This document shows, in pieces, positions 11,066-25,356 of a stretch of DNA of 64,000 nt (the first letter of the stretch is position 1; the number at the start of each line of letters is the position of its first letter). Source of the stretch: Progne subis subis. Taxonomy: Eukaryota > Chordata > Aves > Passeriformes > Hirundinidae. Made by a program: the position numbers and the translations under genes. A model generated the notes under the pieces. That model had not been told where the DNA came from, ran no database searches, and was given only the letters and a program-made list of their open reading frames with translations. The DNA lies in NCBI GenBank assembly GCA_022316685.1, contig JAKJHU010000134.1, positions 310,001-374,000 of the forward strand, given 5' to 3'.

Positions 11066-14000
11066 ACCATGGTGAACTCCACTCAAAGATTGGAGCTCTT
11101 GCTCCCCTTTTCCCCGAGAGGATGAAGATTTCGCGGAGTTTTTGTTCCCGTCTGCTCTGGTCCCTGCTCAGCACAAGCCCAAGCCACAACGCTGAGCTGA
11201 ACAAAGGTTTGGTGCTGTTTGCTAACTCTAAAAATTCATGAAGATAAATTAATCTCCTTCCTACCAAGTTTCTTCCACCTTAAGAAATGAAGATGAAGAG
11301 TGGAGCAATCAGCTAATTAACCCTCTTCCGCAGGCACAAAGAGCTGCATTACAATGTGACATTGCTCTGCCCTTTTCTTTTTGAGACGTTTTCCTGGCCT
11401 ATCAGAGTCTGCTCTGTGAAAAGACCCTCTGCATCTGCTCTTGCAACCTGCTAATTACAATACTGTAATTAAACGCACACAGAAGCAATTACCTTCATAT
11501 ATCACCGCGTCTGACAAGCACACAGCACCTTCCAGTTGTGCCGTGCTCAGCTCCCCTCTCAGAAAGGTGGAGAGCTGGGTTTGGCTCAGCCTGGTTCGAC
11601 TGCTGCCTGAGGACACCGAAAATCCAGAATGCTGTCTGGCCTGCAGCTCTGTGAAAAAGGAGCACCCAGCCGTGCACAGAAAGGGCCCACGGCTCCAGGA
11701 GCAGGAGCTGCAGCCACACCGAGGTTACCACAACTGGAGGGACACAAGGGGCCAAAGAGACTCCAGTGCTGTCCTTGTTCCATCTCCCCCTGGAAACCAC
11801 TTGATTGTCTCTCAACTTCTGTTGCTGGGTCCTGAGTCGCTGCAAAGATTTGAAGCCGCAACAAAATCCTGGATTTTCCTTGTTTTCTCAATTCTTCATC
11901 CCTTTTCTGGTTTCAGCATTCCCAACATCCTTTTCTCTACGACAACAATAGACCTTAGTTCTTTTTTCCTAGTAGCACTTCAGCCTCATGGAGAGCAGAG
12001 CTTAAGGTTTTATTTTGCTTGGTAAGGAACAAATAAATAGACTTTTTGAATGGTTCAGCCTTTGCTGTTTGCTCTACAGAGCACTTTGAGCCTGCGGCTG
12101 AGCCACGCTTAGTGGAGGTCCACACCCAGCGTGCTCAGAGCTGTGCTCAGCTGTGGGATACAGAGCAAGTTCTGTAAATCACAGGCTGGCAGAGTACGAA
12201 ACCACACAAAAGAGTCCAGCCAGGGAGGGGAACAGGTATCTGTAGGAAAGCAGGAGAAAGTAGAGGACTTGGCAGTACCCTCAGACACCCCCCCATCCTG
12301 CTTCTCTATCCTGCCTTGGTGTCACATCATTATCTGAAGGGAGAAGAAGAGAAAAAGCTGCTGCAAAATGTCAGTGCCTTTGAATTATAGACAAAATGCA
12401 GACACATCAAAATGTATTTTCCTTTTCAATACCTTTTCCTTAAATGAAATATAATGGCCAGCTCTAGGCTGGGTGCTGCCACGCATTGCCAAAGGGAAGT
12501 GAGAAACAACAGCAACAAATCCATCTTTCTTCCTGGAGTACTGCTTGCAGCATGAGGCAGCACTAATCAAAGACAAATCACAAAGGTTTGGATTTCTTCT
12601 GTTCAGGACTAATACCTTGGGGCGAGGAGGAGAAGAGAACTGTTTGATACTGAGCAGCCATACTCCCTTCACTCTTTACCCCCTCATTTCATGAAAGCTC
12701 AGAAGGTTTATTTTGTAAGAATTTAGAAACAGTATTAAATCATAGCGAATCCCATTATTTGACGGCACTTCTGTAGCAGCATAGAAGAGCTGGGAGAGTT
12801 TGTATGGAAATCCACTGATTTGCATAGAAAGTGATTTTTTCCCAGCGTTGAAACAAAGAGTCACACCTATGAGCAAGTGTCTACAGGACCTAAGAACCAA
12901 ATAAGAGGAAACAAACAGCAGGGATACTCCAAGAGTGGAGCAGGCTGCACACAGCATTTCTTTGAAGTATAATTACAGCCCCACTGAAGCATGACTGTAA
13001 CCTCCCATCTTTGCAACAGCTGTAATCAGTGTAATCATGCTGCCATTTCATTTCCCTTCACACATTCTGCTGGGGCATTAGGACTGCTGGGTAGACTGCT
13101 GGAATGATGCAGTTAATACTGTCCATTTATTTCCTTCATGCTGATAAATCGTGTTGTTATTCTGCCGTATTCATACTTCTTTTCTGATTTTAAGGCTAAA
13201 GCAGCCCATTTGGTAGCGCTACAAGAATGCTGTTTGTAAAAGAATAGAAGGTTTTACCAGATTTTATTTTCAAAACCTTTACAGGACCTTTCATATCTGC
13301 TGTTAATTAGCAGTATTGGGACCAAATAAAAATAACAGATAACTCCCTCTTGTAAAATTATTCCTTCCAGTAGTTATTATTTAGTCACACGAAGAGAGTG
13401 GAAAAAAAAACCAAAAAACAAGGAAACAGAAAAAGACACCAAGAAGCCTAATCTTACTGCCAGTTTACCTTTTCCTGAGTGAGTGCCCTGCCTCCAGTAT
13501 TCTTTCTTCAAGCAGGTGCATTAGCAAAATAAAATAATATAATGGGAATTGCCTTGAAGATATAGAAGGTAATTAAAATAATACACATACCTAAGTGAAG
13601 CAAGGGTAAGGTGCAACATCTGCTCTAGCACACAAAGCCCTTGGAAAGGAGACACAAACTGATTAAGAACGCATTATGTTGCTGATTTTCTTTAATGATT
13701 ATAACCCTCCTTACTTTTAGATGGTCCTTCAATGCAGTTTGCATAAACCATGGTCTGAAGTAAAATCACTCCAGTGAAAGAACAGTGATTTTCCTGCTGA
13801 TAAGGGCTGGTGTTGATGTTGCTTTTCATTTATTTGTCTTGATTTTCTGAGTGTTGCATTTGCCTAATTTTTAAGGAAATATTTTTTGTGGTTCTTCCTC
13901 TATCAGACCATTAAAAAAGGTCGTGGGAAATGGTGGAGTGAATGTTTAATGAAAATTCTTCACCTTAACATCTATCTAGGAATTTAAGTAACTATTTAAT

Positions 14001-17000
14001 AAGCAGACTCAGAAGAAGGAAATCTATATAACAATTAAAATAATAATGTTCTTCTAATCACTTAAGAGTCTAGAGTAGGTATCGAGCTGATCACATTCAT
14101 TTTAAATTTACATGCTATGCATATCCTCATAAGCATTTTGAAAGAAAGTGGTGCAGAAGACACAGGTGTCTAAATTAATAAACATTAGAAAACAGCAAGA
14201 GATTTGACTACACTGGTTATTGTTTTCAATTATTAAATAATTAGTTTTAACATCTTTGTACACTTGGCCCCAAATCCTGGGATTCAATTACCTTGAATAA
14301 CTCTGGGCTGCCCTTTGATCGCTTAATACTAAATCTGCAAAGTTCTGTGCATTGGGAAGAATATCTGGGGGAGGACGTGGAGATTTCCCACAAGTTTTGT
14401 GAAAAAGTTCACTAATCAGAACATTTTCGTTTGCAGAGTCAAGGTTATCATTAATAATGTAAAAGCTTTATTAAGATATTCGGGTTTTTAAGAAAACAGA
14501 TGGCAGGCAGCAGACTGCATCCCAGCATCTCTGTATTGCAACAAAGAAGTGTTTACCTTTCCAGGACAGCTACATTTGAGGGAATAATTTCAGAAATATC
14601 ATCTGCTCCTCCAAATTTCCTATCTTTTTTGCTTTCTGTACTGACCAACTCAAGTATCCTGTCTGGTTCAGTTTGAAGAGCACTGGATTTATCTTTTATT
14701 GCAGCTCCAGTAGATGCTTTCTGAAGAATTTCTATGCAATAGAAAATTCAGAAAAGCTTTATTTGAATTAAAGTCCTCCAAGAGGCTCTTAAGCAATTCA
14801 CTCAGCCCACTGGTGATATATCTTGAATTCTGTTACTCATTTAAGCAACACACTGGAACAGTTTGGTATAAAATTTCAGATTAAAAAAAAAGGTCTTAAT
14901 TAAAAGTTTTGGGAAAAGTTTGACATTAAATGTCAATGTGTCTGGCATGATGCTTAGAGCATGTAATCATTTTCCTGTAGAAATTGAGGAATGAAAGAAA
15001 TATTCTTATGACATTCTCTTTTAATAGGTCCAGTAGGATAAATAGGGTAACTAAATAAATCTAGACTTAGGAGTCCAGTATCTCATTTTTTTCAGAAAGA
15101 CATGAAGTAGCCAAATGCCATTTCTTCACACAACTCCCAATAATGTATATAATTCCATCTAGAAGTTTCAATAGGTCAAAGCATCTTTTTCTTTCCAGCT
15201 TTTGAACATTCATTGATTGCAAACCCTGTAATTTCACTAGCAAAATGCAGAGCAAGATTTTTTTCTGTCCCTAAAAGCTCACTCCAAGCAAACCGCTGTC
15301 CCCTTTCCTAAACAGGAAGGAAAACAACAGAGGTGGACAGTGTTTTCCACACCTTGAAAAGCCCTTACTGAGGTATAACAGATTTTTCAGGTCCAAACAC
15401 AATAATGTAGCCAAGGCTGGCAGAGGAGAGGTCGCTGAATCTCTTTAACATTTCTGTTTCTTGTGGCTCTCAGTGACACCCAGGAGGGACAATACTGGTG
15501 ACAATCACTGATATTCTCAGATAATCCAATTAAGGGAGACTTCTACAACATCGTCACATATTCCAGGGTATTGGGGCATCATTTTAAGAGGGCCTGAGAC
15601 AGCCAAGGATATTTCAGACCTAAATTTTCTACAGCATGTTTCTGAACAGAACGGCTGGCAGGCATGCTGATCATATTAACGAGATGTTAATTCTTGTGAA
15701 TTATATGATCTGTTACTTGGTTAAGTATTACACGTATTGTGATTTCCAAACTGATTATTTGCATTAACTTAAAGAAAATTTACAAGAGGACTTTTTTTCA
15801 TCAACCTGACGGGTTATGGACAAGTCCCTGTGACCATTTGGAGTCATGTTTGCGTTGGGGCTGATAACAGCACCCAGACGGCTGCATTTGGAAACTTTGG
15901 CTTAATGTAAAGCCAATGAAAGCTCTCATGTGCTGGCTTAAAATGTGCTTTGCAGGTCCATTTGTAGGACTGGAGGTGCCACGGAGATTGCACACAACCG
16001 ATGGATTTGGGAATTCATTCTCTGCTGTGTCACACTGTACCTGTCAAGAGTAGTGAAGCTAATAATAGCAAATTAGAGTTTAAAGACATTGAGAGAACTT
16101 GACTCTACTTGTAAATAGACAGATTTGTAAATATTTCTGAACTTCTTAAGGTCACATAACCAAGGCAGATCAATGGCAGAGATTTGTGGCTGTATTCAGG
16201 CACAGGTAGGCAAATCTTTGTGACATATTTACCATTTCAATGGATGTAAATTGGGCGAGCATGAAACACTAATCTAGAGAAGGTTCCTTTCCTGCTCTTA
16301 AGTGACAGACAAAACCTGTGGGATTATTTCAGGAACACCTAGGTTCTGGGAGGGGGTTTTGAGGGAAGCAGTCAGAATATTTGATACAGTCAGTGTGATA
16401 AATACAGAGATTATTGAATTTGTCCAGTGTGAAAGCAACCTGAATATATAAAAAAAAAGAAAAATCAAATCACCAATAAATGCTGCTAGACCTCAGACTG
16501 CCCACTACAACTAGAATTAAGGTGTTGGGGTATTTCAAATACATTCTTTGGAAAACATTTTGGGACAGTTTTTTTCACTGGAGGTCACACTGTGCAGAGA
16601 GGAGGTGTTTTGTTTGCTGCTAAACTGGGAAGCATAGGGTAGCAAGCCACTGCCATTAAAATTGGATCCAGCTCAGGCCCAAGTTGCATTTTCTCCCTCT
16701 GAATTTTATTCCTAAATCTCTAAAGAAACTTGTTTTGATAAAAATGGAAGAGAAAAAGGTAAGGACTGGTTGACCCTAATGTCTTTCATGGGGTTAATTG
16801 TGATACTGGAGCAACCATATTCCTTTGAGGCTGAAATGAGAAACCCTAAACTGCCCTAATGTTATACAGAACTCTAGACCAATTTAATTAAAATATGTAT
16901 GAGGAGAAGTCAGAAAGATCCCAAGCCTTAATATTTTATTGTGGAAAATGTGATGTAAAGATTAAATGTTTTAAAGATGAAATACAACTGTGATCTAGCA

Positions 17001-19025
17001 AATAACCTTTCTTATTTGTGACATTTTGATTTTGCAGGTTATCCTTTTTATTTCTGTTCTTTTTGTGCCTTTGAATTTAGGACATAACATCATCTTATGC
17101 AGTCTGCTCCTTAAAGGGTTTCTCCTGTAGTTATAGTCACCCCAAATATACTTTGATAAATGATTTAATTTCTTAAAAATGCTTTGAGATACAATAACTG
17201 CCTCAAAATAGGCAAACACAACAAAATGATCACTGCCTGCTGTGAAGTTTGTACCCAACATGGATCATCTGAGAGGATCTCCGGGAACAGACTGGGATCC
17301 TGTCCATTTTCATGTGAAGTGCTACAAGGAAATGTGAACACCATGGGAGTTTACAGTATGTGCAAATCCATATGGTGGGAGTAAAAAATCAAGATAAGGG
17401 TGTAAGAAGTAAATTGATTCACCTACAGGCTTGGTTACAAGTTTGGTTAATGGAGTCATGTCTCTTCTGGGGTTAATAAATGAGGTCACCTCTCTTTTTT
17501 CCATCTTCTATCCCAAATTGACTTGTGTTTTGCTTTGCTACCTCAGCAGAATCAAATACAAACCAATTTTCTCGGTGCAAGGGTGGTTGTACCAGTCAGA
17601 GAGCGGGGGCTGATATATCAGTATTCTCCCCTATCACCTCTCTCCAGCATTTTCCTCAGCGAGATTTTGCCTCCTCCATTTCCCCAGCACCCTCCTCATG
17701 CCAGGTGAGCAGTGAGAGCCAGGAAAAAGACGAGCTTTAGGATTTTTCTGTGTCGATTTTGCTCCACCTGCCTCAAGCTGTACCTGAAGTGTAAGAAAGG
17801 CAGCTGTGACATGAGAGCTGTTATGGTAAATGCTGGAGACTGCTGGAGGAAGGGATGACACGGGCGTGTCACAGCATAGCCTGGAGCAAACAGGCTGTGG
17901 AAATTGCGTCTAAAGCCAGTCCAGTCGTGATCCCTTCAGTAGCAGGCTGCTGTCAGCATCCACTGGCAGAGAGTGAGAGAAGATGCAGAAAGGAAACAGC
18001 AGTCTCTCTTCTTTATATACAGTCCTGCTGGATGTTTGAGCTTTCTGATAGATTCAGGGAAGTATAAAAGTGTGGGAATCTGTGGTGCTTCCTATGACTA
18101 AGATAAACTCTGTGTGTGTCTCTTCCCCTGTAAAATGATGGTAGTGACTCTGCCACTTTGAACTTGTCAAAGCAGCAGTGAGCATCAGCCAGAAAAGCAG
18201 GGAATATTCAAGCAACTAGAATAAAACAAAAGGCCCAGGGGCTGCTTGTCACCCTAACATGGGGAAAAGTCATCTCACCGGGGCAAAGACCCTTTTTGGT
18301 CAGAGCAGCAACAGTGGGCATTAACATCACTGGGAGCTCTTGTGTAGCTTCTGACAATGAGTTCCTTAGAAAGATTTCCTCCCTTTGAAGTGCCTGCCTT
18401 GCCTGCACAGCAGACAGCTGCTTTCTGCCTGCTGTCTTGCCTGTCTGCTCCCCTACGTGCTGCTCTGTTGAAACACCCTGTGTTATTACAGTCACTCTCA
18501 GCACCTGGCCGCAGGAGTGAATCAAAGTGTTGTGAAGGCAGCATATCAATTTGGGTTTGTGCCATGTAACAGTTACTTGGCGGCTAAGTGGGATCATTTC
18601 AAAGACACTTTTTCTTCCTTTTTCCCTATTTCTCTGTGCCCAGATCACTGCTTGAGCTGCTTTCCCCCTAAACACTACGTGCTCACCTTTTGTGACTGTC
18701 TGAAATAGAGAAACCTCTGCTCTTGTCAAAAGGATAAACTGAAACAGTCACTTATCTCTGCCTGAGGAATTGCACGCTGGCGTGCTCCACCAGCACTTCC
18801 CAGTTGCCACAGCCCCTCTCCCAGCTGGGCCAGCAGCACCCAGCTGTGGACCCTGCAAGGGGAGACTGACCCCCCAGCTGTCACATCCCAGAACAACCAG
18901 GTGAACACAAATAATCAAAACAAAAAAATATATTTGGAATTGTTGGTCCTTGGAGGAACCCCCTAAGTACGGAAAAGGTTGGTCTCTGTAGTGGTTGATT
19001 TCAAGCTGTGCAGGAAGAGATGTGT
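11066..19025. other. Unique sequence, no gene recognised
   Basis: About 8 kb without a recognised repeat family. A 194-codon + frame at 11441-12025 and a 173-codon - frame at 18208-18729 have no recognisable domains and are not flanked by convincing splice sites. The stretch 12960-13260 is non-repetitive and motif-rich (ATTA and TGCTGATAAAT-like words) and could be conserved non-coding DNA. Confidence 0.4.
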
Positions 19026-19074
19026 TCATAGAATGATTAGGCTTGGAAGGGACCTTAAAGATCATTGAGTTCCC
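19026..19074 (-). mobile_element. Very short CR1 LINE 3' tail
   Basis: The plus strand reads TCATAGAATGATTAGGCTTG followed by GAAGGGACCTTAAAGATCAT. This is the reverse complement of the CR1 3' end, including the terminal octamer. The element stops after about 50 bases, an extreme 5' truncation. The match to the family core is nearly complete. Confidence 0.85.
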
Positions 19075-22000
19075 TTCTTTTCTTTTTCCCCTGCTCAGAG
19101 CTAGCTAGTTACAGATCTGCACACACCTCAGAAGTAAAATCTGCACTTCTCACAGCCCACAATATCTGCATGGAGACAACATGGATCTCACAAGTGCAGC
19201 AGTGCAGGTTTGCCTGCCAGTTAACAAGATTTTAGTAAATTCAGAAGACTGGAATGTCCCCGAACACAAGCCAAATTAATTCATATTTTAAAAGATTTCT
19301 GCCTACAATAACAGGAGTAAATGCCACATAAACCCAGTCCTGCTCCCATCAGAGACAATGGGAATTAAGCCACTAACTTCAAAGAGCAGTGCTCTCTCTG
19401 TAGAGTGTATTTCATGCTTCTGCAGTCTTGGCTAGATTAGCGCAAATTAAACATTGGGTTAAGTTGCCAGAACCCATAAGCGCTCCATTAGGCTCTGGAG
19501 GATTTGGCTAATTTTAGTCAAATACTTACCTATTTTACAGAAGCCGTGCAAAATTCCTCCACGGGCTAAGCCCGCTGAGCCCTGGTAGAACGCCACTGAT
19601 GAATTTGTTCTCCCAGCTCCTGTCTCTGCTCTTGTGCAGAACGCAGCTTTGCGCACCTGACGGGATCCTAGCCCCTATTTCATACCGGAGCGCACCAAAT
19701 CATTTCAGGGGGGCTGTAGACAAGGGGCTTTCACAAGTGCTAAGGGGTGCAATCAAGTGGCACTGAGTGCCCAGGGGGCTCTCCTTGCCTGCAGGGCCGC
19801 CGTGGGAAGGGCTGCAGCCCCCTCCTCCCCGAGCTGCTCGCTGTCCTACATCCTGTGAGTGGCAAACTGCCCCAGGGAGCTACAAGCTACATTTTTCAAT
19901 CATCTCTGCTTTATGTTAAATACACTTACAAGGCAGCTGAGTAGCAGCCCCAGAGGGTCCTACTACGACAGAGGGATGTTAACAATATACTTCTGCCTTT
20001 TTTTCTGCCTTTTTTTTTATTATTTTTTCAAATAGTGCCTCAGCTATAGCCATCCCTGAATAATCTCCTAATTAGTGAGGAGGCCTTGAGTTTTGCTTCA
20101 CAGACTGCAGAGATGGAGACCTGAGGTGTCATTTCCAAGCTCCATGGTGTAGGATTTAAAGGCCAGCCTGGACAAAGCCATGCCTGATTTTCAAGCCTCA
20201 TTTCTTCCCTGAGCACACGGAATCCCATCACTGCTGTGTGTCTCCATTCCCACCTATCCAGGATGGACCTGTAAAGGGTTCTGACACCTGATGGGAAGCA
20301 CCAGAGCTCATTTCCAGGGTTGTACAATGGCTGGTTTGTACAATGGCCTTTGCAGTCCCTGCCAGGACTTCAGGGTGTTCATACAGATACAAACATCAGA
20401 CTAATTAGTCATCTTTAAACTCATGACTCAGGCATTTACTAAAAGCATGTGTTCAGATAAAGGTAATACAGTGCAAAAAATAATACAGCAACATCCTTTG
20501 GGAAGGCAGAAAAGGTCAAGTACAGTGCTGCTCTTCAGTGAAGTGTTACACAGAATTTGTATGTGGAAACTTGACCACTCAAGCAGCTAATTGCCAGTGG
20601 GATGTCTTGCTGTACACATCTTCTGAGGTACTTTAATTATGCAAACACACCTTGTTGTCACACAGATATAAATAATGTTTAAGGCTCGTGTTCCTTTGAT
20701 GTGCTTTGGGGATTATATGGGGGTTTATTTCATTATGATTCCTCTTTGGGGAGAATATCATGTAATAAACAGCACAGCACATCAGCAGAGGGATTTTTGC
20801 AGGTGGGTTCTGGCAACCCCTCCCCCCACCACCCCCCCTTTAAATTGTTTTTAAAAAGCTTCTGGCTCTATGTCTGACTCCTCTTGAAAAATTGGGTACT
20901 TCAGCAAATTACTCAGTTGACAAAAGGGAAAAAAAATGTTGTTTCAAAACAAACAATTGTGATGACTTTGAAGCATAACATGGAATGTCTCATTGATTTT
21001 GTCCCAGAGGACTGGTGTAAAGAATGAATAACCAAATGTGCAGCGGAGCACGTAATATTAGTGCATGCACCATTTCTTGTGCAGTATGGTTTTAAATCCA
21101 TTTGCTCACCTTTGCCCTCTGTGATCTCCTGCTCTCAATAGGGGAAACACACATGAGCAATCTAAATACTTGATTGCTTGTGAGAGAAAAAATTTCTCCC
21201 TATTCAAAGATAAAGTGGCTGAGTAATGGCAGGAAAATGTGCCATTCCTTTCCCACAGTCTCTAAGAGGAACATTAGAGACAGAGATTATAATTTCAACC
21301 TGCGGTGCTTGAATTCCTGGCTGCAAGATTTCAGCATTTGTTGTTCTCCTGGAGAATAAACTTTACATTTCCACTTTGATTAGACCATAGAACTGGCACC
21401 AAGAAGCATTTTGCTGCTTCTCTGCTCCTTATATTCATAATGTTAAGTGCATTCTGAAGGGGCATTGTGCAAAAGGCACAGGCGAAGCCCAATTCTGGAG
21501 ACAGCCACTCACTCAGGTGCATTCTGTTCACACAACCCAGCATTCAAGAATTAGGACTTCTGATGTGTTAAAGCCGGAAAATGGAGCAGTAAATGATCAA
21601 TTGTAGCAAATGTTCTGCAGTCATTTCTTCAAACACAAGTGATGCAGTATTTTGTCCCTGAGCTGAAATATCAATTCCCTATTAGGCTAGAAAAAAACTC
21701 AGTACAGCTGTTGTGCTACCTTTGGATATGGCTCTTTTCTAACAGATCATCTTATCTTCAGCCAAGGCATTTGCTTCTGTGATGGAGAATCTGTGTCCTC
21801 TAGGTTTCCTTTCAGCAAAAAAAAAAAATTGAATTGCTTTAAAATTACATTAATCAGATGGCAAAAGATCATTGAAAACAATCAAACAGGTGCTGTCATT
21901 CTGAAAGTTTGATTCCTAATAGACTTGGAACTGAAATCCTCTCATTTGTACTTCTCTCTCTAGGTATGTCTGAAATCAGTTTCCACCACTGAAGTGGAAC

Positions 22001-22732
22001 AGATAATTTATTGTCATGGGTTTCTCGGCATCTTTCCAGTGCTCAGATATTTCTACATGTATTTCCACTGAGGCTCCCTGCTTTGGGATTCTGATCCCTC
22101 TGTGAGCCAAGCCTCAGTCTCCTGGATGCACTGATCAAATCCATTTTTTGACTGGAAGGATTCTGTTGAGTGACTGCAGCTTCTCTTTTACCCCAAAGGT
22201 TTAACCATGGTGGGCCACAACCCCTGCCAGACACAGTGGGAAACAGCATTTTTGTATGACAAAACACTCAGTAGCAGAGCCAAGGCCATCCTGTGAGGCA
22301 GTCCTTCAGTTATGGAATATTGCTGCCTTAATACCTTGGAAGATTTCAGCCTGTGTTTTCATCTTTGTGGGTTCCTGCTTGCTCTGTACAACTGCATTAA
22401 CTGTGCAGGGAAAATAACCATTTGCTGTTTTCAGAGGTGCAGACTGACAGCAGATATATCTATTCAGCTCTGCTGGGCAGCAGGGCTCAGCAGTGAGCTA
22501 AACTAGCCCACAACATGTTATTGTAGCCAGACTTTCCAACAACCTGCTGTAAGGCTAACACACGCTCACAAGGCGTATTCAAAGGAGAAAGAAATTTCAG
22601 CACTTTTTTTTCCTGAGTTGATTACTCCTCCAATATTCCAGATCCTGCTCAATGGCAACTAAACCACAGTGCTCAAATCTACCTGTCCTTGCCTCCACTG
22701 GTTTACTTGAGCTTCTATAATGAATGAGAATG
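19075..22732. other. Unique sequence, no gene recognised
   Basis: No repeat family or exon was identified. Around 19555-19860 the sequence is GC-richer with scattered CpGs. 20560-20780 is a non-repetitive, motif-rich stretch that could be conserved non-coding DNA. Confidence 0.4.
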
Positions 22733-22761
22733 AAAAAATAAATAAATAAATAAATAAATAA
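22733..22761. repeat. (AAAT)n microsatellite
   Basis: Seen directly: a run of AATA units with an A-rich leader, about six perfect tetranucleotide copies. Confidence 0.95.
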
Positions 22762-25356
22762 GACTGTAGCTCAGAAATATGCAAGACTGGTAGTTCAAAA
22801 TAACTGTAATAAGTATTTGTAAAAATGTAGGAATTCAAGTGTATAAATGAAGGAAATTAAATGTCATGGTAAATTTACATAAAACAATGTTTAAAGCAGA
22901 AATTGGAATAAATATAATACAGATAAGTAGTAATCCTCTTCCTTCTTAACTAGGCCATTAATAAAAAAATTCAAGGGCAGACTACAAAATATCTTTAAAA
23001 ATGGAAGGTCATATTGGAGACTAGAAAAGACTGATCCAGGAAAAAAAAAAAAACTGAGCCTAGTTTTGCCTCCAGCACTGCATCCTGAGTGCAGTGGTTC
23101 CTACTGGAAGCCTACCTATCCTGAGACATGATGGTCATATCCATTTGCTCTGGTCTTTTTTTCTTCCATCATTTTCAAGTTTGTTGGGTTTTGTTTGGGT
23201 TTTTTTTCTTTTTTTTTTTTTTTTTCCAACTAACATTCACTTTGGAACAGCATAAAATATTTGGCCACAGGTTTTTCTCTTTAAGAGTGCAGCAGAAAAG
23301 ACTTTAGAAATAGAAAGAATACAAGCTATTCAGTCTGGTCCTTTGAAATTAAGCCACTTGCAATTCATAAAGAAGCTATTGGAGATGACATAGCTGACAT
23401 TTCTGCCTTGTATAAAGCTGCAAAGATAGCTGCTTTACAAAGACAATCACTCCTAAGAGTGGGAGCATTATTAGGTTTTTCCTGCTGATCTTCAAGGTGT
23501 AAATGACAGGTAACTTAAATACCCTGCCAAGTGCAAAATTTCTTTGCAAAACATCTCAAAAATACGATTTCCTGTTTTACATAAGACCTCACAATCCACA
23601 TTATTTCTAATCCTCTAACGTGTATTCTTCTATTTTCTCTACACCTGCAGGATTTCTTGTGAGCAGTGCATATGGCTTTAAGTATTAAAAAAAGTAAATG
23701 GTGTCTTGAATATAGAATTAAATTCAGAAGCATCCTGCACTGATAGAAAATCACCTCTAAAATATATTCCTGCAGGCAGTTGTTCCACTAATTCCTGGGT
23801 ACAGACAAATATCGATCTAATCCCAGAAGTAACAACTGTCAGGAGAGTGAGGTTTCTGCGACCCATGTCGTGTCTCTGTAACTCTGACAAGACAGGAGAA
23901 GAGCTCTCCAGCAGGGAACAGAATCATGCTACTGTTTTCTGACATTCCCTTTGATTTTTTCCTGCCAGCCCCGTTGATCAGCAGGTGAGTGTTAATATAA
24001 ACACCCAGCTGAAGCAGGTTCACAGTCTCAGCACTGTGAAGGCAGATGGGGGAAGAAAGAGTGGGTCAGATGGCTTCATTGCCCTTCTCATGGGGAATCT
24101 TTTCAGGCATAAAGGATGACTCCTGCCCTCTTCTTGTCTAACAGTGGCCACAACGACAGATTTCAGGAAACATCAAACAAGCATTTATCAAACCAGCCCT
24201 TTGTCAGTGCACTAATCTGCTCTGGGATTAGCATGCTCACCTACAAGTAAAAAGTAAGAACTGGCACTTCCATCTTGGCTAAGCAGTGTTTGGATCCATT
24301 TCCCAGAGCAAGTAACTCAGTCTTCAAGGTCCCAAGGTGCTGTCACCAGGATGTAGTCTGAATATAGTACTGTTGGATTAGGCAGCTGAGGTATCCCCTA
24401 CCTGAAGGATTTGTTTTCTGGAGCATCTGAAACATATCTGAGTCTGTCTGAAAGGAAAAAATCTTCCCAGATGAGAGAGACGAGCAGGAAGGATGTTCCA
24501 CACCCCATAACTTCAGGGATCTGTGAAGGCAGGACCTCAGACTTCTTTTGCAGCCAGCAAAAACTTCAGAAGCTGAAGTGCTGGAAGCTCAGCTACACAT
24601 GTCAAGAAATCTCAGAAACCAACCAGGGCACCTGCAAATCCAAACTTGGCAGTGTAAATCTGCCTCTTGTCTCCCTCCTTGTGCCCAGAGAACCAGATGA
24701 CAAAGACATCAGCTTTGGGATCAACTCCACGAAGGATTGCTGTGCTCTTTGAAGATCACCAGCAGATGGAAGTTTAAACGGAGTCAAGCACTGAGTGATA
24801 TCGTCTCCTTTTGGATGTAATACAAGGTGAGATTGAATCTTTCACCTGGTAACACTTTCAATCACACCAGGAGCTTTGTCTGTGGCTGTGGCACTGATGG
24901 GACAGGGGTAACAGCAGTGGGAACTTTTCAGAGAAACTGCCAGATCCAGAATTCCTTATTGTTTTCCTGTGCTTCACTCCATGACATGTACTGATTTACA
25001 AGGAGGTTTAGGACTTGAGGGAGAGGGATCAATAGCTTTTTACTGAATACGAAGTGCTATTTGTGACAACTTAGAATATAAAAGAGCCCCAGTCTGTCCA
25101 ACTCTCACTGAGAGGGAGAGGAGCTAGATTCATCTCCTTGAAGGATAAAAAACTGATGGCAGAATTCCATTTGTATTTGACTCAGTGGTTGGACTGGGTG
25201 ATTGTGGACTGCTGGGTAAAGGGCAGAGCCCATGGAGATGGGACCCTGTGCTGGAGAAGTCTCAGCTTTCCCCAGGTCTGGTATGGCTGCTGCAGGGTTC
25301 CCTAGGCAGGCTCAGTGAACCTTGCTGAGCTCCATACCTGTGGTGGCCCCTGAGCC
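22762..25356. other. Unique sequence with a T-rich patch
   Basis: Contains an A13 run near 23041 and a T/G-rich to T-rich patch at 23181-23225, otherwise unrecognised. A 113-codon + frame at 24411-24752 has no recognised domain. A strong donor GCAG|GTGAGT sits at 23984, 16 bases after an acceptor-like CTGCCAG, which is too close to suggest an ordinary exon. Confidence 0.4.

Noticed and set aside
11441..12025. 194-codon plus-strand open frame
   Set aside because: Overlapping frames are also open on the minus strand. There is no domain, and no convincing splice borders or start context.
18208..18729. 173-codon minus-strand open frame
   Set aside because: No recognised domain, and competing frames are open on both strands.
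23968..23983. 16-nt micro-exon between CTGCCAG and GCAG|GTGAGT
   Set aside because: Too short, with no supporting enhancer context. The donor alone is a common chance motif.
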